A stretch of DNA of 64,000 nt, taken from positions 307,163 through 371,162 of the forward strand of contig PMTM01000003.1 of the NCBI GenBank assembly GCA_003167365.1, written 5' to 3'. The stretch comes from Spartobacteria bacterium. GTDB lineage: Bacteria > Verrucomicrobiota > Verrucomicrobiia > Chthoniobacterales > UBA10450. Below are positions 27,538-36,147 of this stretch, piece by piece (position 1 is the first letter of the stretch; every line of letters starts with the position of its first letter). The translations under genes were made by a program, and so were the position numbers. Under the pieces are notes generated by a model. It ran no database searches, had not been told where the DNA came from, and was given only the letters and a program-made list of their open reading frames with translations.

Positions 27538-28641
27538 GTGGCCGCAACCCCCCGGAGCAAAGCTGGGCAGCCGCATGCGCTGACCCACATCGATGAATAT
27601 CTGTCGATCGGACAAACCGCCGGCGCGTCCGATATTCATCTCGGCGTAAATGTGCGACCCAGTTGGCGATTGGACGGAAGCCTTCAGTCGATTTGGCCCG
27701 ATGCGTCTCTATTCACGGCCGATCAAATAGACAAGCTCGCGGCCGATTTTCTCTCTCGTTTGCAAAAGGCGCAACTGGATGAACGCGGCGACGCGGACTT
27801 TGCTTATGCGAATGCGTCCGGTCGTTTTCGCGCAAGCGTAGTGCGCCAGCGGCTCGGTCTGGATCTCGTCTTTCGCGTCATCAATACGGGTGTGAGGACC
27901 ATGGACGAGCTTGGATTGCCCGAGCATCTCAAATTACTCACCCGTTATCAGAACGGCCTCATTCTGGTGACGGGATCCATGGGCAGCGGCAAGTCGACCA
28001 CGCTGGCCGCACTCGTCGAACAAGTGAATCTCGATCGGCGCGAACACATCATCACGCTCGAAGATCCGATTGAATACATCTTCGAACCGAAAGATTGTCA
28101 TATCACCCAGCGCGAAGTGCACACCCACACCCGTTCGTTTGCGGCCGCTTTGCGCGGCGCGCTCCGCGAAGATCCGGACGTGATCATGGTCGGCGAAATG
28201 CGCGACCTGGAAACAATCTCGCTCGCCATCACCGCGTCCGAGACCGGCCATCTTGTTTTAGGAACGCTGCATACTGGAAACGCTTCGCGCACGCTCGATC
28301 GCGTGCTCGACGTTTTCCCGGTCGATCAACAAGAACAAATTCGCATCATGGTCAGTGAATCGCTCCGCGGCATCATTAGCCAGCAACTGATCCCGCGCGC
28401 GAACGGCGTCGGCCGCGTGCTCGCTTTGGAAACGCTCACGAACACGCCGGCGGTCGCGAACATCATCCGCGAAGCCAAGACCTACATGCTGCCGGGAATC
28501 ATCCAGACCGGAAAAAAGCAAGGCATGCAGCTGATGGACGATGCCCTGGTCGACCTTTTCCATCGCGGCGAAATCAACGCCGGAGAAGCCTACGCGCGAG
28601 CTGAGCAAAAACAGCAGATGAAGGAGCAACTGAAGATTTAA
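27538..28641 (+). CDS. pilT: PilT/PilU-type twitching ATPase, first copy
   Basis: A hexameric ATPase that powers retraction of type IV pili. Residues 20-125 form the PAS-like N domain (SDIHLGVNVRPSWRLDG). The ATPase domain has Walker A GSMGSGKST (about residue 145), the Asp box (ITLEDPIEYI), Walker B-like VIMVGEMRDLETI and the His box GHLVLGTLHTGNASRT. The 367-residue length is normal. The start is GTG at 27538. It is followed by a GxxExxY cassette and a second PilT-like gene, so the pair was probably contiguous before. The TAA stop is at the edge of the cassette's left arm. No other pilus genes are adjacent. Confidence 0.92.
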   Translation: MAATPRSKAGQPHALTHIDEYLSIGQTAGASDIHLGVNVRPSWRLDGSLQSIWPDASLFTADQIDKLAADFLSRLQKAQLDERGDADFAYANASGRFRASVVRQRLGLDLVFRVINTGVRTMDELGLPEHLKLLTRYQNGLILVTGSMGSGKSTTLAALVEQVNLDRREHIITLEDPIEYIFEPKDCHITQREVHTHTRSFAAALRGALREDPDVIMVGEMRDLETISLAITASETGHLVLGTLHTGNASRTLDRVLDVFPVDQQEQIRIMVSESLRGIISQQLIPRANGVGRVLALETLTNTPAVANIIREAKTYMLPGIIQTGKKQGMQLMDDALVDLFHRGEINAGEAYARAEQKQQMKEQLKI

Positions 28642-28687
28642 CCGCGGATTACCCGCCACGGCGGGCAGGCGGCGGATTTACACGGAT
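28639..28687. repeat. Left arm of GxxExxY cassette 1 (family C)
   Basis: The arm begins TAACCGCGGATTACCCGCC, holds an inner GCCACGGCGGGC hairpin and ends GGCGGATTTACACGGAT. The GxxExxY ATG lies in its last bases (GGATGAC). The words AACCGCGGATTA and ATTTACACGGAT recur complemented in the right arm. Confidence 0.75.
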
Positions 28688-29099
28688 GACTAAAAAGATA
28701 ATTCATGAAGAGCTGAGCGGTATGATCATCGGAGTCGCGATGGAGGTCTTGAACGAGCTCAAGCCTGGCCTAGATGAGAAGCTTTACGAGCGCGCCATGG
28801 TCATCGAATTGCGCCGGCGTGGCCACATTGTGGAGGTGCAACGTTCGTTTCCTGTTTTCTATCACGCCGAACTGATTGGGCACTTGGCGCCCGACTTGAT
28901 TGTGGACGAAACCATCGTCGTCGATCCGAAAGTGGTCTCCGCATTCAACGAAGCGCACATCGCGCAAATGGTCGGCTATCTCACCATCAGTGGACTCGAA
29001 CTGGCCTTGTTATTGAATTTCAAAAGCGCGCGACTCGATTGTAAGCGCGTAGTCCGTCAGCACAAAACCCAATCTGCTCCTCCAGATCTGCATGCCTAG
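28686..29099 (+). CDS. GxxExxY protein (PD-(D/E)XK nuclease-like), copy 1
   Basis: A 137-residue member of the GxxExxY family, predicted to have a PD-(D/E)XK nuclease-like fold. The naming motif is GLDEKLY (residues about 28-34). Candidate active-site residues are PD in LAPDLIVDE (about 69) and DPK in IVVDPKVV (about 81), a literal PD-X-DXK pattern in which aspartate replaces the usual glutamate. The gene is wedged between two pilT genes and bounded by inverted arms at 28639-28687 and 29105-29133. Both the start codon and the sequence after the stop come from these arms. Function is unknown; I infer a link to the repeats. Confidence 0.85.
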   Translation: MTKKIIHEELSGMIIGVAMEVLNELKPGLDEKLYERAMVIELRRRGHIVEVQRSFPVFYHAELIGHLAPDLIVDETIVVDPKVVSAFNEAHIAQMVGYLTISGLELALLLNFKSARLDCKRVVRQHKTQSAPPDLHA

Positions 29100-29104
29100 T
29101 CTTT

Positions 29105-29133
29105 ATCCGTTTAAATCCGCGTAATCCGCGGTT
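29105..29133. repeat. Right arm of GxxExxY cassette 1 (family C)
   Basis: ATCCGTTTAAATCCGCGTAA followed by TCCGCGGTT is the imperfect reverse complement of the left arm at 28639-28687. It ends seven bases before the second pilT start. Confidence 0.75.
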
Positions 29134-29139
29134 CAAAAA

Positions 29140-30267
29140 ATGCCTTCCCTCCATCCCCTCTTAAACATCATCATCGAGCAAGGCGGCTCCGACTTGCATA
29201 TCGCCGAAGGCCAGCCGCCGAAGATGCGCAAGCACGGCGACGTCATGCCCATCCGGACCGAGCCGATGCTGCGCGACGAGACGATGTCAATGTTGCGCGA
29301 AATTAGCAGCGAACAAAACTGGAACATTTTCGAAGAGCGTGGCGATCTCGATTTCGCTTATGAGATGGATCGCGCCTCGCGGTTTCGCTGCAATTACCTC
29401 AAACAGGCGAACGGTTATGGCGCCGTTTTTCGTTTGATCCCGACCAAGATCGCGAGCCTGGAGCAGCTCGGCGTTCCACCAGTGGTAAAGGAATTCGGAA
29501 ACTTGCGCGGCGGCCTCGTCCTGGTCACGGGGCCAACTGGCTCCGGAAAATCGACCACGCTGGCGGCCCTGATCGATTACGTAAACGAAAACTTCGCCCG
29601 GCACATCGTGACGATCGAAGAACCGATCGAGTTCGTGCACGACAACAAACGGAGCATCATCACGCAACGCGAAATCCCCACCAACTCGCGTTCGTTTCCG
29701 GAGGCGCTCAAAGCCGCGTTGCGCGAAGATGCCGACATCGTGCTGGTGGGCGAGATGCGCGATCTCGAAACCATTTCACTCGCGCTCACCGCCGCGGAAA
29801 CGGGCTTGCTCGTCTTCGGCACGTTGCACACCAACAACGCGCGCAAGACGGTCGATCGAATGGTGGACGCGTTCCCCGCGTCGCGTCAGCCGCAAGCGCG
29901 GGCGATGCTGGCCAACTCCCTGCGCGGCGTGGTCGCGCAATTGCTCTTAAAAAAATCGGACGGCTCCGGCCGCATCGCCGTGAACGAGATCCTCATCACC
30001 AACGCCGCCGTCTCCGCCATCATTCGCGAAGGCGCGACCCAAAAATTGCAGGACGTCATCGTCTCCGGCAAGGCGCAGGGAATGCAATTCATGGACGACG
30101 CCATCTGGTCATTGCTGGAGCAAGGCATCGTCACGCCACACGAAGCCTTCATGAAAGCGATCGATAAGAACCGTTTCAAAAACTTTCTGCCGACCGAAGA
30201 GCAAGGTCTTGGCGACGCCGCCGGTGCCGTTCCCAATGATCAAAACCCTTTCGGGAAATTTCGTTAA
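29140..30267 (+). CDS. pilT: PilT/PilU-type twitching ATPase, second copy
   Basis: A 375-residue paralogue of the ATPase at 27538. Key motifs are SDLHIAEGQPPKMRKHGD, Walker A GPTGSGKST (about residue 135), IVTIEEPIEFV, VLVGEMRDLETI and the His box LLVFGTLHTNNARKT. PilT and PilU often occur as a tandem pair; which copy plays which part cannot be settled here, though the longer C-terminal tail (ending NPFGKFR) is more PilU-like. It acts at the inner-membrane base of type IV pili. Confidence 0.92.
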   Translation: MPSLHPLLNIIIEQGGSDLHIAEGQPPKMRKHGDVMPIRTEPMLRDETMSMLREISSEQNWNIFEERGDLDFAYEMDRASRFRCNYLKQANGYGAVFRLIPTKIASLEQLGVPPVVKEFGNLRGGLVLVTGPTGSGKSTTLAALIDYVNENFARHIVTIEEPIEFVHDNKRSIITQREIPTNSRSFPEALKAALREDADIVLVGEMRDLETISLALTAAETGLLVFGTLHTNNARKTVDRMVDAFPASRQPQARAMLANSLRGVVAQLLLKKSDGSGRIAVNEILITNAAVSAIIREGATQKLQDVIVSGKAQGMQFMDDAIWSLLEQGIVTPHEAFMKAIDKNRFKNFLPTEEQGLGDAAGAVPNDQNPFGKFR

Positions 30268-30396
30268 GCCAATCGGCCCCCGGACGTCGCGTTAAGCATG
30301 AAAGTCGTGCACAGATGGACAAAAATCGTTTTTTTGGCTTTCGGACTAAGAAAAGACTGTTCTTAGCTTTGATCCGGCGCCAACGGTGTGCACCTA

Positions 30397-31014
30397 TTAG
30401 AACGAGGCCCGCAATTTTATGGCCAAAGCCATAGTTGCCGAGCGCGCACGTTGGAGGCTCGGTGATTGCTGGGCCGCTTTTTCAATGTCCCAGCAGGAAA
30501 TTATGAACTGGTTCAGCAAGCTGTTATATTCCGGTCCGATTGTCGCTCGTGACCCAGGTCGCGGCAACAAACCAGTTCTAATTTTCCGCGGTGACCTTTG
30601 AGCTAGTTTCAGAAGTTCGCTCTTCGCATCGACTAAGCTGTCCGGATCGGCTGGAATATGAATTACTTCTATTTGTAGAAATTCAGCCAGGGAACAGCTG
30701 TCAGCTAAGAGCCACGATTCCACTTCTCGAACCGCGATGCGAAAAAGGAAATTAGGATGCGGTTGCTCGCTAATCCAGTTTCGAAGCAACTCAGAGGGGC
30801 AGTGCACTCGGTCAAGATCGGTCAACATTAAGACCGGATAACCGAAGGACGCCATCTTCTGGTAGTTTTTTACCTTTTTTCGTAGTGTTCCGTAACCGTG
30901 TCCGTTTTCCTCGCGATGGATCAAAAGTGGAGATGCCTCGGCGATAAGGCGCCGTCCAACTGCAAGACCGGGTAAATCCTCTGCCGCCAGATAGACAGTA
31001 GGAAGGAGGCTCAC
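30397..31014 (-). CDS. TOPRIM-like protein paired with an AAA ATPase
   Basis: A 205-residue cytoplasmic protein with a possible TOPRIM core: a glutamate in VYLAAEDLPG (residues about 7-16) and an acidic DxD in VLMLTDLDRVH (about 61-71), followed by FRIAVREVESWLLADS, a segment type seen in DUF4276/DUF4435-like nuclease partners. I do not recognise the exact family. It starts at a GTG overlapping the stop of the upstream ATPase gene (GTGA, 31011-31014), so the two are translationally coupled. Base composition is lower in GC than its neighbours, which suggests transfer. A defence role is inferred from the pairing. Confidence 0.65.
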   Translation of the reverse strand: MSLLPTVYLAAEDLPGLAVGRRLIAEASPLLIHREENGHGYGTLRKKVKNYQKMASFGYPVLMLTDLDRVHCPSELLRNWISEQPHPNFLFRIAVREVESWLLADSCSLAEFLQIEVIHIPADPDSLVDAKSELLKLAQRSPRKIRTGLLPRPGSRATIGPEYNSLLNQFIISCWDIEKAAQQSPSLQRARSATMALAIKLRASF

Positions 31015-32186
31015 AACAGACTGAGCTGTTCAAGTTTATCTACGTTTTCAGGCTTTGTTGCTGGCAGAAGTACTTGGCCAACGGGCAGTCCGCTCTGCAG
31101 CATGATCTGCTCCTGTTTACTTGGAGCAGCGACTCCAGTTCCTTCCTTTGAAGGCTCAAAACGAACCACCGCTTCAGACCCGATCGCCGAGTCCGACAGC
31201 AATGCTTCACTGTGAGTCGTGACTATCACCTGACGCGGACTTTTCGCTTGTTTCTGAATTTTTCGTATCAGGGCAGGGAGCTTAGAAACGATTTCTTCAT
31301 TGAGTGACAGCTCGGGCTCTTCGAGCAGAAGTAAAGAATTGCCATCCATTAAAGCCCAGAGCAGTCCAATTAGGCGAAGGGTTCCGTCGGAGAATTGATG
31401 CTCCCGTTGCCAGGTTCCGGCGGGACGCCAGTGGGCAAAGTTTGCCTCTATGTGTGGCTGACCAGTGACAGCATCACGCGTGAATCTAAGCTCCTTAAAC
31501 TGAGGAACAACGCTCTCTAGCGCAGCTTGGATTCGACGAAGTCGCGCATTACGCGTTTGTTCTCCCCCAGCGGCAATCCGCTGAAGCAGCCCTTGCCCAA
31601 AAGGATCTTGATCAATGACCTTACCGCCGATCACATCGCCAAATTTCAACAGTTGCGGCACAAGGTGCAGATAGGTTATCTCGCTAAAAAAATGCGCAAG
31701 TTCACGAAAATTCACGTTCGCATTAACCTGTTCAAGAAAAGTCTGTGTTAGACGCTCAGGGTCTTCTTCATCTGCCGGTTCCGGACGGTCGAGTAATAAT
31801 TTTTCTCCGCGAAATACTTTTTCCTGGGTAATTACAACTCGATTATTTGCTTTGCCCTCTCCTTTGAAGCCAAGTCGGTAGATCCATAGAGGCTCATCCG
31901 GTTTATCTTCAACCGCCATCTCAATAAGCACCTCAGTGTCTGTACGAGCATTAACGCAACGCAGCTTGGAAAGACCGCCCCGATCACCTACGGCCATTTG
32001 GAGACCCCCTCCCGCAGGTTTTACTCCGGCGGGGCGAGCCACAGCGCGAAGAAAGCGGAACGCGTCCAAAAAATTGGACTTTCCCGACGCATTGGGGCCG
32101 ATCACAAAGACTTGATCCGCAAGCGCGATGGACTCGATAAACTGGAAGTTCATCCAGTTCTTGAGGGTTACGCTTCTTATTCTCAT
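31011..32186 (-). CDS. AAA (SMC/RecF-like) ATPase of a two-gene unit
   Basis: A 391-residue ATPase with an N-terminal RecF/AAA_21 pattern: MRIRSVTLKNWMNF, Walker A GPNASGKSN (about residue 35), the signature region HQFSDGTLRLIGLLWAL and Walker B SLLLLEEPELSLNEE, then the H-loop VIVTTHSEALL. The N-terminal start at 32186 gives the conserved RIRSVTLKNW opening; a GTG at 32267 would add 27 residues of poor fit. The ATP-binding module followed by a TOPRIM-like partner is the layout of several anti-phage systems (such as PARIS or AbiL types), but neither gene can be assigned to one of them. The coding sequence is more AT-rich than the flanks. Confidence 0.85.
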   Translation of the reverse strand: MRIRSVTLKNWMNFQFIESIALADQVFVIGPNASGKSNFLDAFRFLRAVARPAGVKPAGGGLQMAVGDRGGLSKLRCVNARTDTEVLIEMAVEDKPDEPLWIYRLGFKGEGKANNRVVITQEKVFRGEKLLLDRPEPADEEDPERLTQTFLEQVNANVNFRELAHFFSEITYLHLVPQLLKFGDVIGGKVIDQDPFGQGLLQRIAAGGEQTRNARLRRIQAALESVVPQFKELRFTRDAVTGQPHIEANFAHWRPAGTWQREHQFSDGTLRLIGLLWALMDGNSLLLLEEPELSLNEEIVSKLPALIRKIQKQAKSPRQVIVTTHSEALLSDSAIGSEAVVRFEPSKEGTGVAAPSKQEQIMLQSGLPVGQVLLPATKPENVDKLEQLSLL

Positions 32187-32355
32187 AAATGGTTGTCTAT
32201 GATAGCGAGCTCTAGTCAATCCGTCGCGAATATTCCTCTTTTTCGTGAACCAGTCGTCGGAGCTCACATTGACAACGAAAAACGCGGGTGATAATGTCGC
32301 CGCACTTCGACGGAATTTCGTTTGAAGGCAGTGTAACGCGGGTCATTACAAAGAT

Positions 32356-32967
32356 TTGCATACGTTACTGAATAGTCAGGTTTTGGTGCTGAATCGCCTC
32401 TGGCAGGCGGCCAACATCTGCTCGGCGCGACGCGCGTTCTCGCTCGTCTATGCTGGACACGCCCAGGTCGTTTCCTCCGATGACGCGAACAATTTTTTGA
32501 CGCACGATTTCGAGAGCTGGCGCGATTTCTCGGCAACGGCGCCGGAACACGAAATCGTAACCACCATTTCGTGGAAGATTCGCGTCCCGCGCGTGATCGT
32601 TCTTTTGCTCTTCGATCGGCTGCCGAAGAAGGAAGTGAAGTTCACCCGGCACAACGTTTTCGAGCGCGACAAGAACACCTGCCAGTATTGCGGCAATGTT
32701 TTCGATCGCGTTGAGTTGAACCTCGATCACGTCATGCCGCGCGATCGCGGCGGCACGACCGCATGGGAGAACGTCGTTTGCTCGTGCATCCCGTGTAACA
32801 CGCGCAAGGGCAACCGGCTTCCGCAGGAAGCGCAGATGGCTTTGATCCGCCGGCCGAAGCGACCGAAATGGCGGCCATTCTTGCACGTCACTTTCTCGGC
32901 GCCGCAGCACGAAAGCTGGCGGCACTTTGTCGATCTCGCTTACTGGAACGTTGAGTTAAGCGACTGA
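32356..32967 (+). CDS. HNH endonuclease
   Basis: A 203-residue HNH-family protein. The zinc and catalytic module is in the middle: CQYCGNVF, then LNLDHVMPRDRGG with the catalytic histidine, then CSCIPCNTRKG. The first 90 residues (LVLNRLWQAANICSARRAFSLVYAG) match a widespread single-gene HNH family in soil and freshwater bacteria whose function is unknown. The start is probably the TTG at 32356; no ATG gives the conserved N terminus. It diverges from the ATPase gene and is not clearly part of that unit. Confidence 0.88.
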   Translation: MHTLLNSQVLVLNRLWQAANICSARRAFSLVYAGHAQVVSSDDANNFLTHDFESWRDFSATAPEHEIVTTISWKIRVPRVIVLLLFDRLPKKEVKFTRHNVFERDKNTCQYCGNVFDRVELNLDHVMPRDRGGTTAWENVVCSCIPCNTRKGNRLPQEAQMALIRRPKRPKWRPFLHVTFSAPQHESWRHFVDLAYWNVELSD

Positions 32968-32982
32968 TTCCGGAGAGGATTT

Positions 32983-33033
32983 AACCGCGGATTACCCGCC
33001 ACGGCAGGCAGGCAGCGGATTTACACGGATCAG
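32983..33033. repeat. Family C arm, isolated
   Basis: TTAACCGCGGATTACCCGCC with an inner GCAGGCAGGC tract and GCGGATTTACACGGATCAG copies the left arm of GxxExxY cassette 1 closely, but no ORF follows. A shortened copy of the same unit (CTGATTCCGGA then TTAACCGCGGATTACGCGG) starts again about 130 bases on. Confidence 0.7.
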
Positions 33034-33118
33034 AAACAGAGAGGAGAAACTTCCTATCTGGAAACCAGGAAGCCATGAACTCGGCAGAGAACTCTCTCGC
33101 GCGCCTGATTCCGGAAAG

Positions 33119-33212
33119 ATTAACCGCGGATTACGCGGATCAGAAAAAACAATTCTGCTTCTTATCCGTGCCATCCGCTGCCTGCCCGCCGTGGCGGGTA
33201 ATCCGTGGTTAA
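33119..33212. repeat. ORF-less family C element
   Basis: The left arm TTAACCGCGGATTACGCGG and the right arm CCCGCCGTGGCGGGTAATCC then GTGGTTAA are nearly complementary. Between them lies only a CAGAAAAAACAATTCTG hairpin and an ATCCGTGCC spacer. The arm words are those of GxxExxY cassette 1. The right edge supplies the nuoN TAA stop (33209-33211). Confidence 0.75.
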
Positions 33213-34672
33213 TGATCTGCTGCTGATTTCATTGCGACTTGTCCGCTGGGCGGTTGAAGCGCTCTCAAAATCGGTTCCGGATAAACTCCGAACCAGATGA
33301 TCGCGACGATCAATGCGCTCATGACCACGCGCGAGAGACCGCTCACCGGAATGGCATCGTTCTTGACGGCAGGACGCCAGTACATCGCGCGCACGACTTT
33401 GAGATAATAATAGAATCCGCACGCGACGGTGATGGCACCGACGACGACCAGCACAGTTTGATGATGCGCGAGGGCCGAGTAGAAGATGAAAAACTTGCCG
33501 AAGAATCCGATGGTGAACGGCACGCCGGCCAGCGAGATCATCCCGATCAACATGGCGAAGGCAAGAAACGGCGATCGTTTGGCCAGTCCGTCGAAATCGG
33601 TGATCCGCTCGCCAGCTTGCTGCGCGACGACGATGAGCACGGCGAAACTCAATAGCGTCATGAGCAAATATGCGACGAGATAAAATGTGACCGCGGGTCC
33701 ATCGAAACAAGCGACGCCGATGAGCAGATATCCCGCGTGAGCGATGCTCGAATAGGCGAGCAGGCGTTTGAGATTTCCTTGCGGCAGCGCCGCGAGATTT
33801 CCGTAAAGCAACGTGAGCAACGCGACGACGACGAGCAGACGATCCATTTTCGGAAGCATGAGGAACGGACGCAACACGCGCAGCAGCACGACAAAGCCCG
33901 CCGCTTTCGAACCGACCGAGAGAAATGCAGTCACGGGCGTCGGTGCGCCTTGATAAACGTCGGGCACCCAAATTTGAAACGGCACCGCTGCGATCTTGAA
34001 GCCAAGGGCGACCAAGACGAGAACGGCACCGAAGAGCATGGCCGTTTGATCAATATTCGAGTTCGCCAGCGCGGCCGTGATTCGATCGAGGTTGGTTTCG
34101 CCGGTCACACCAAATATCCAGGTGATTCCGTAAACAAGAAAAGCAGTGGAGAGCGCGCTCAGGACCAGATACTTCACGCCGGCTTCGAGCGTGAGCGGAT
34201 TGCGCCGCGTGAAACTGACGAGGACGTAAAACGAAATCGTGACCAGCTCGATCGAGACGAAGATCATGACGAAATCGATCGCGGAAGCGATGTACATCAA
34301 TCCCGCGCAGGTCAGAATCGGCAGCGCGAAAAATTCGCCGAGACCCGCTTGCACAGTCACGCCAGCGACTGAACCGCGCACAGTCGGTGCGTAATCGATC
34401 ATCATGACCAGAACCAGAATGGTGGTAAGGAGCGCGAATCTTTTGAAAAAGATCGCCAACGGATCGGCCGTATAAAAACTCCAGAACCCGGAAGCGTGAT
34501 CGATCTGCGGCACGGGCGCGAGATAGAACGTGCCGATCAAGACCGTGGTCAGTCCAAGAATTCCCGCAAACGCAAAAACGCGCTTGTCGATCTTGTCCAT
34601 GAACGCTTCGAACATCAGCAGCAGCATGCCAAGGATGAGCACGGCAATTTCGAGATTGGGCGGTGCGATCAT
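33209..34672 (-). CDS. nuoN: NADH-quinone oxidoreductase subunit N
   Basis: An antiporter-like membrane subunit of complex I. The 487-residue protein has about 14 hydrophobic segments, with family positions such as VSIELVTISFYVLVSF, LGFKIAAVPFQIWVPDVYQGAP and GNLAALPQGNLKRLLAYSSIAHAGY. The ATG at 34672 overlaps the nuoM stop (ATGA), so translation is coupled; an upstream extension to 34750 is only a shadow of nuoM. It is the last gene of the operon, and its stop codon lies in a family C element. Confidence 0.96.
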   Translation of the reverse strand: MIAPPNLEIAVLILGMLLLMFEAFMDKIDKRVFAFAGILGLTTVLIGTFYLAPVPQIDHASGFWSFYTADPLAIFFKRFALLTTILVLVMMIDYAPTVRGSVAGVTVQAGLGEFFALPILTCAGLMYIASAIDFVMIFVSIELVTISFYVLVSFTRRNPLTLEAGVKYLVLSALSTAFLVYGITWIFGVTGETNLDRITAALANSNIDQTAMLFGAVLVLVALGFKIAAVPFQIWVPDVYQGAPTPVTAFLSVGSKAAGFVVLLRVLRPFLMLPKMDRLLVVVALLTLLYGNLAALPQGNLKRLLAYSSIAHAGYLLIGVACFDGPAVTFYLVAYLLMTLLSFAVLIVVAQQAGERITDFDGLAKRSPFLAFAMLIGMISLAGVPFTIGFFGKFFIFYSALAHHQTVLVVVGAITVACGFYYYLKVVRAMYWRPAVKNDAIPVSGLSRVVMSALIVAIIWFGVYPEPILRALQPPSGQVAMKSAADH

Positions 34673-36147
34673 GGCTGCTTGGTGCTGAGATAAGTCTGAA
34701 GCACCGGCGAAAGAATGCGCACGAGCGATTGCGGATAAAACCCAAACCAAAGCAGTGCGACAATAAGCAACGTCACCGGCAGCCGCAGACCCGGCCGAAG
34801 ATCGACCAGATTCCTCCAGCGTTCACCGAGCGCGCCCATAAAAACTTTGCGATAGGCGCGCAACATGTAAACCGCCGAAATGACGACGCCCCATAGCGCC
34901 AAGACGGTCGCGACTTGAAAGATATGAAAACGCTCGATGGCAAAGCCATTCCGGAACGCTCCGAAAAAGATCATCACTTCCGCGGCGAAGTTGGCAAAAC
35001 CCGGAAGACCGATTGCGGCGAAGGCGCCGAATCCGAAAGCCAGGCCTGCGAGCGGCATTACTTTCGCGAGGCCACCGAGATCGCTTAGCACCATGGTGTT
35101 GGTGCGCTTGCGCACCTCACCGGCAATCGCGAAGAGCAACGCAATCGACAGTCCGTGGGCAAAAATTAAAATAGATGCGCCGGTTACCCCGAGAAGATTG
35201 GCGCTCGCGATCCCCAGAAAAATGTAGCCCATGTGCATCACGCTGGAGTAGCCCAGCATTCGGTCGAGGCGCTTCTGGGCGATCGTGACCAATCCAACGT
35301 AGATAATATTTCCGAGCAACAGGACCAGAAGCAGATTCGTCCAGTGATGCGCGCCCGCCGGAAGCAAGGGAATGGCCAGACGCAGCAATCCATAAAGTCC
35401 GAATTTCTTTAATACGCCGGCATGCAGCATTGCGGCCGGGGCCGGAGCCGCGGCATACGCGTCGGGCGCCCAAGTGTGAAACGGAAAAAGCGAAACGAGA
35501 ATTCCAAAACCGATCAGCAGGATTAAATAAATGTGCCGCTGCGCTTCGGGCGCGATCTGGCCGGCGGCTTCCTGCAAAGTCCGAATATCAAAACTGCGCG
35601 CGGCAATCGGGACGCTTTGATAAAGCAAGATAAGACCGAGGAGCAAAATGAAACTGCCGAGCGCGAGATAGATCGTGATCTTCCACGCGGCCGCGCTGCG
35701 ATTGTCGTTCCCCCAAATGCCGATCAACAGAAACGTCGGGATGAGCGCGAGCTCGTGAAAGGCGTAGAAGAAAAACAGATCGAGCGAAGCGAACGCTCCA
35801 ATGGCACCACCGGAAATCAAAAGAAGGCACGCGTAAAACGCGTGTTCGTATTTGTCGATCTTATCGGTAAACCAAATGGCCGCCACGGTGACGATCGCGG
35901 CGAGCAGCACCATAATCAGGCTCAAACCGTCGAGCCCCACGGCGAAATTGATCCCCCACCCGGTCGAAACCGCGAACGAACTTATGTACTGAAATTCATG
36001 CACGCCTCGGTCGAACAAGGCCAGCGCGAAGAGCGTCATGAGAAGCGTCGCGATGGACGCAAACAAGGCAGTGGCGCGCGCGGGCGCGCCGATCATGATC
36101 AAGACCGCCGCGGCGATTGGACAGAGAACGATGAGAAGGAGAAGCAT
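34669..36147 (-). CDS. nuoM: NADH-quinone oxidoreductase subunit M
   Basis: An antiporter-like membrane subunit of complex I with 492 residues. The conserved glutamate is in FHELALIPTFLLIGIWG and a conserved lysine in SLFPFHTWAPDAYAAAP and GVLKKFGLYGLLRLAIPL. Like the rest of the operon it lies on the minus strand; its ATG shares one base with the nuoL stop (TGATG) and its own stop overlaps the nuoN start. The membrane arm order L-M-N is standard. Confidence 0.97.
   Translation of the reverse strand: MLLLLIVLCPIAAAVLIMIGAPARATALFASIATLLMTLFALALFDRGVHEFQYISSFAVSTGWGINFAVGLDGLSLIMVLLAAIVTVAAIWFTDKIDKYEHAFYACLLLISGGAIGAFASLDLFFFYAFHELALIPTFLLIGIWGNDNRSAAAWKITIYLALGSFILLLGLILLYQSVPIAARSFDIRTLQEAAGQIAPEAQRHIYLILLIGFGILVSLFPFHTWAPDAYAAAPAPAAMLHAGVLKKFGLYGLLRLAIPLLPAGAHHWTNLLLVLLLGNIIYVGLVTIAQKRLDRMLGYSSVMHMGYIFLGIASANLLGVTGASILIFAHGLSIALLFAIAGEVRKRTNTMVLSDLGGLAKVMPLAGLAFGFGAFAAIGLPGFANFAAEVMIFFGAFRNGFAIERFHIFQVATVLALWGVVISAVYMLRAYRKVFMGALGERWRNLVDLRPGLRLPVTLLIVALLWFGFYPQSLVRILSPVLQTYLSTKQP

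Noticed and set aside
34673..34750. Longer NuoN start
   Set aside because: The extra residues overlap nuoM coding sequence, and the ATGA overlap at 34669-34672 is the usual coupling.
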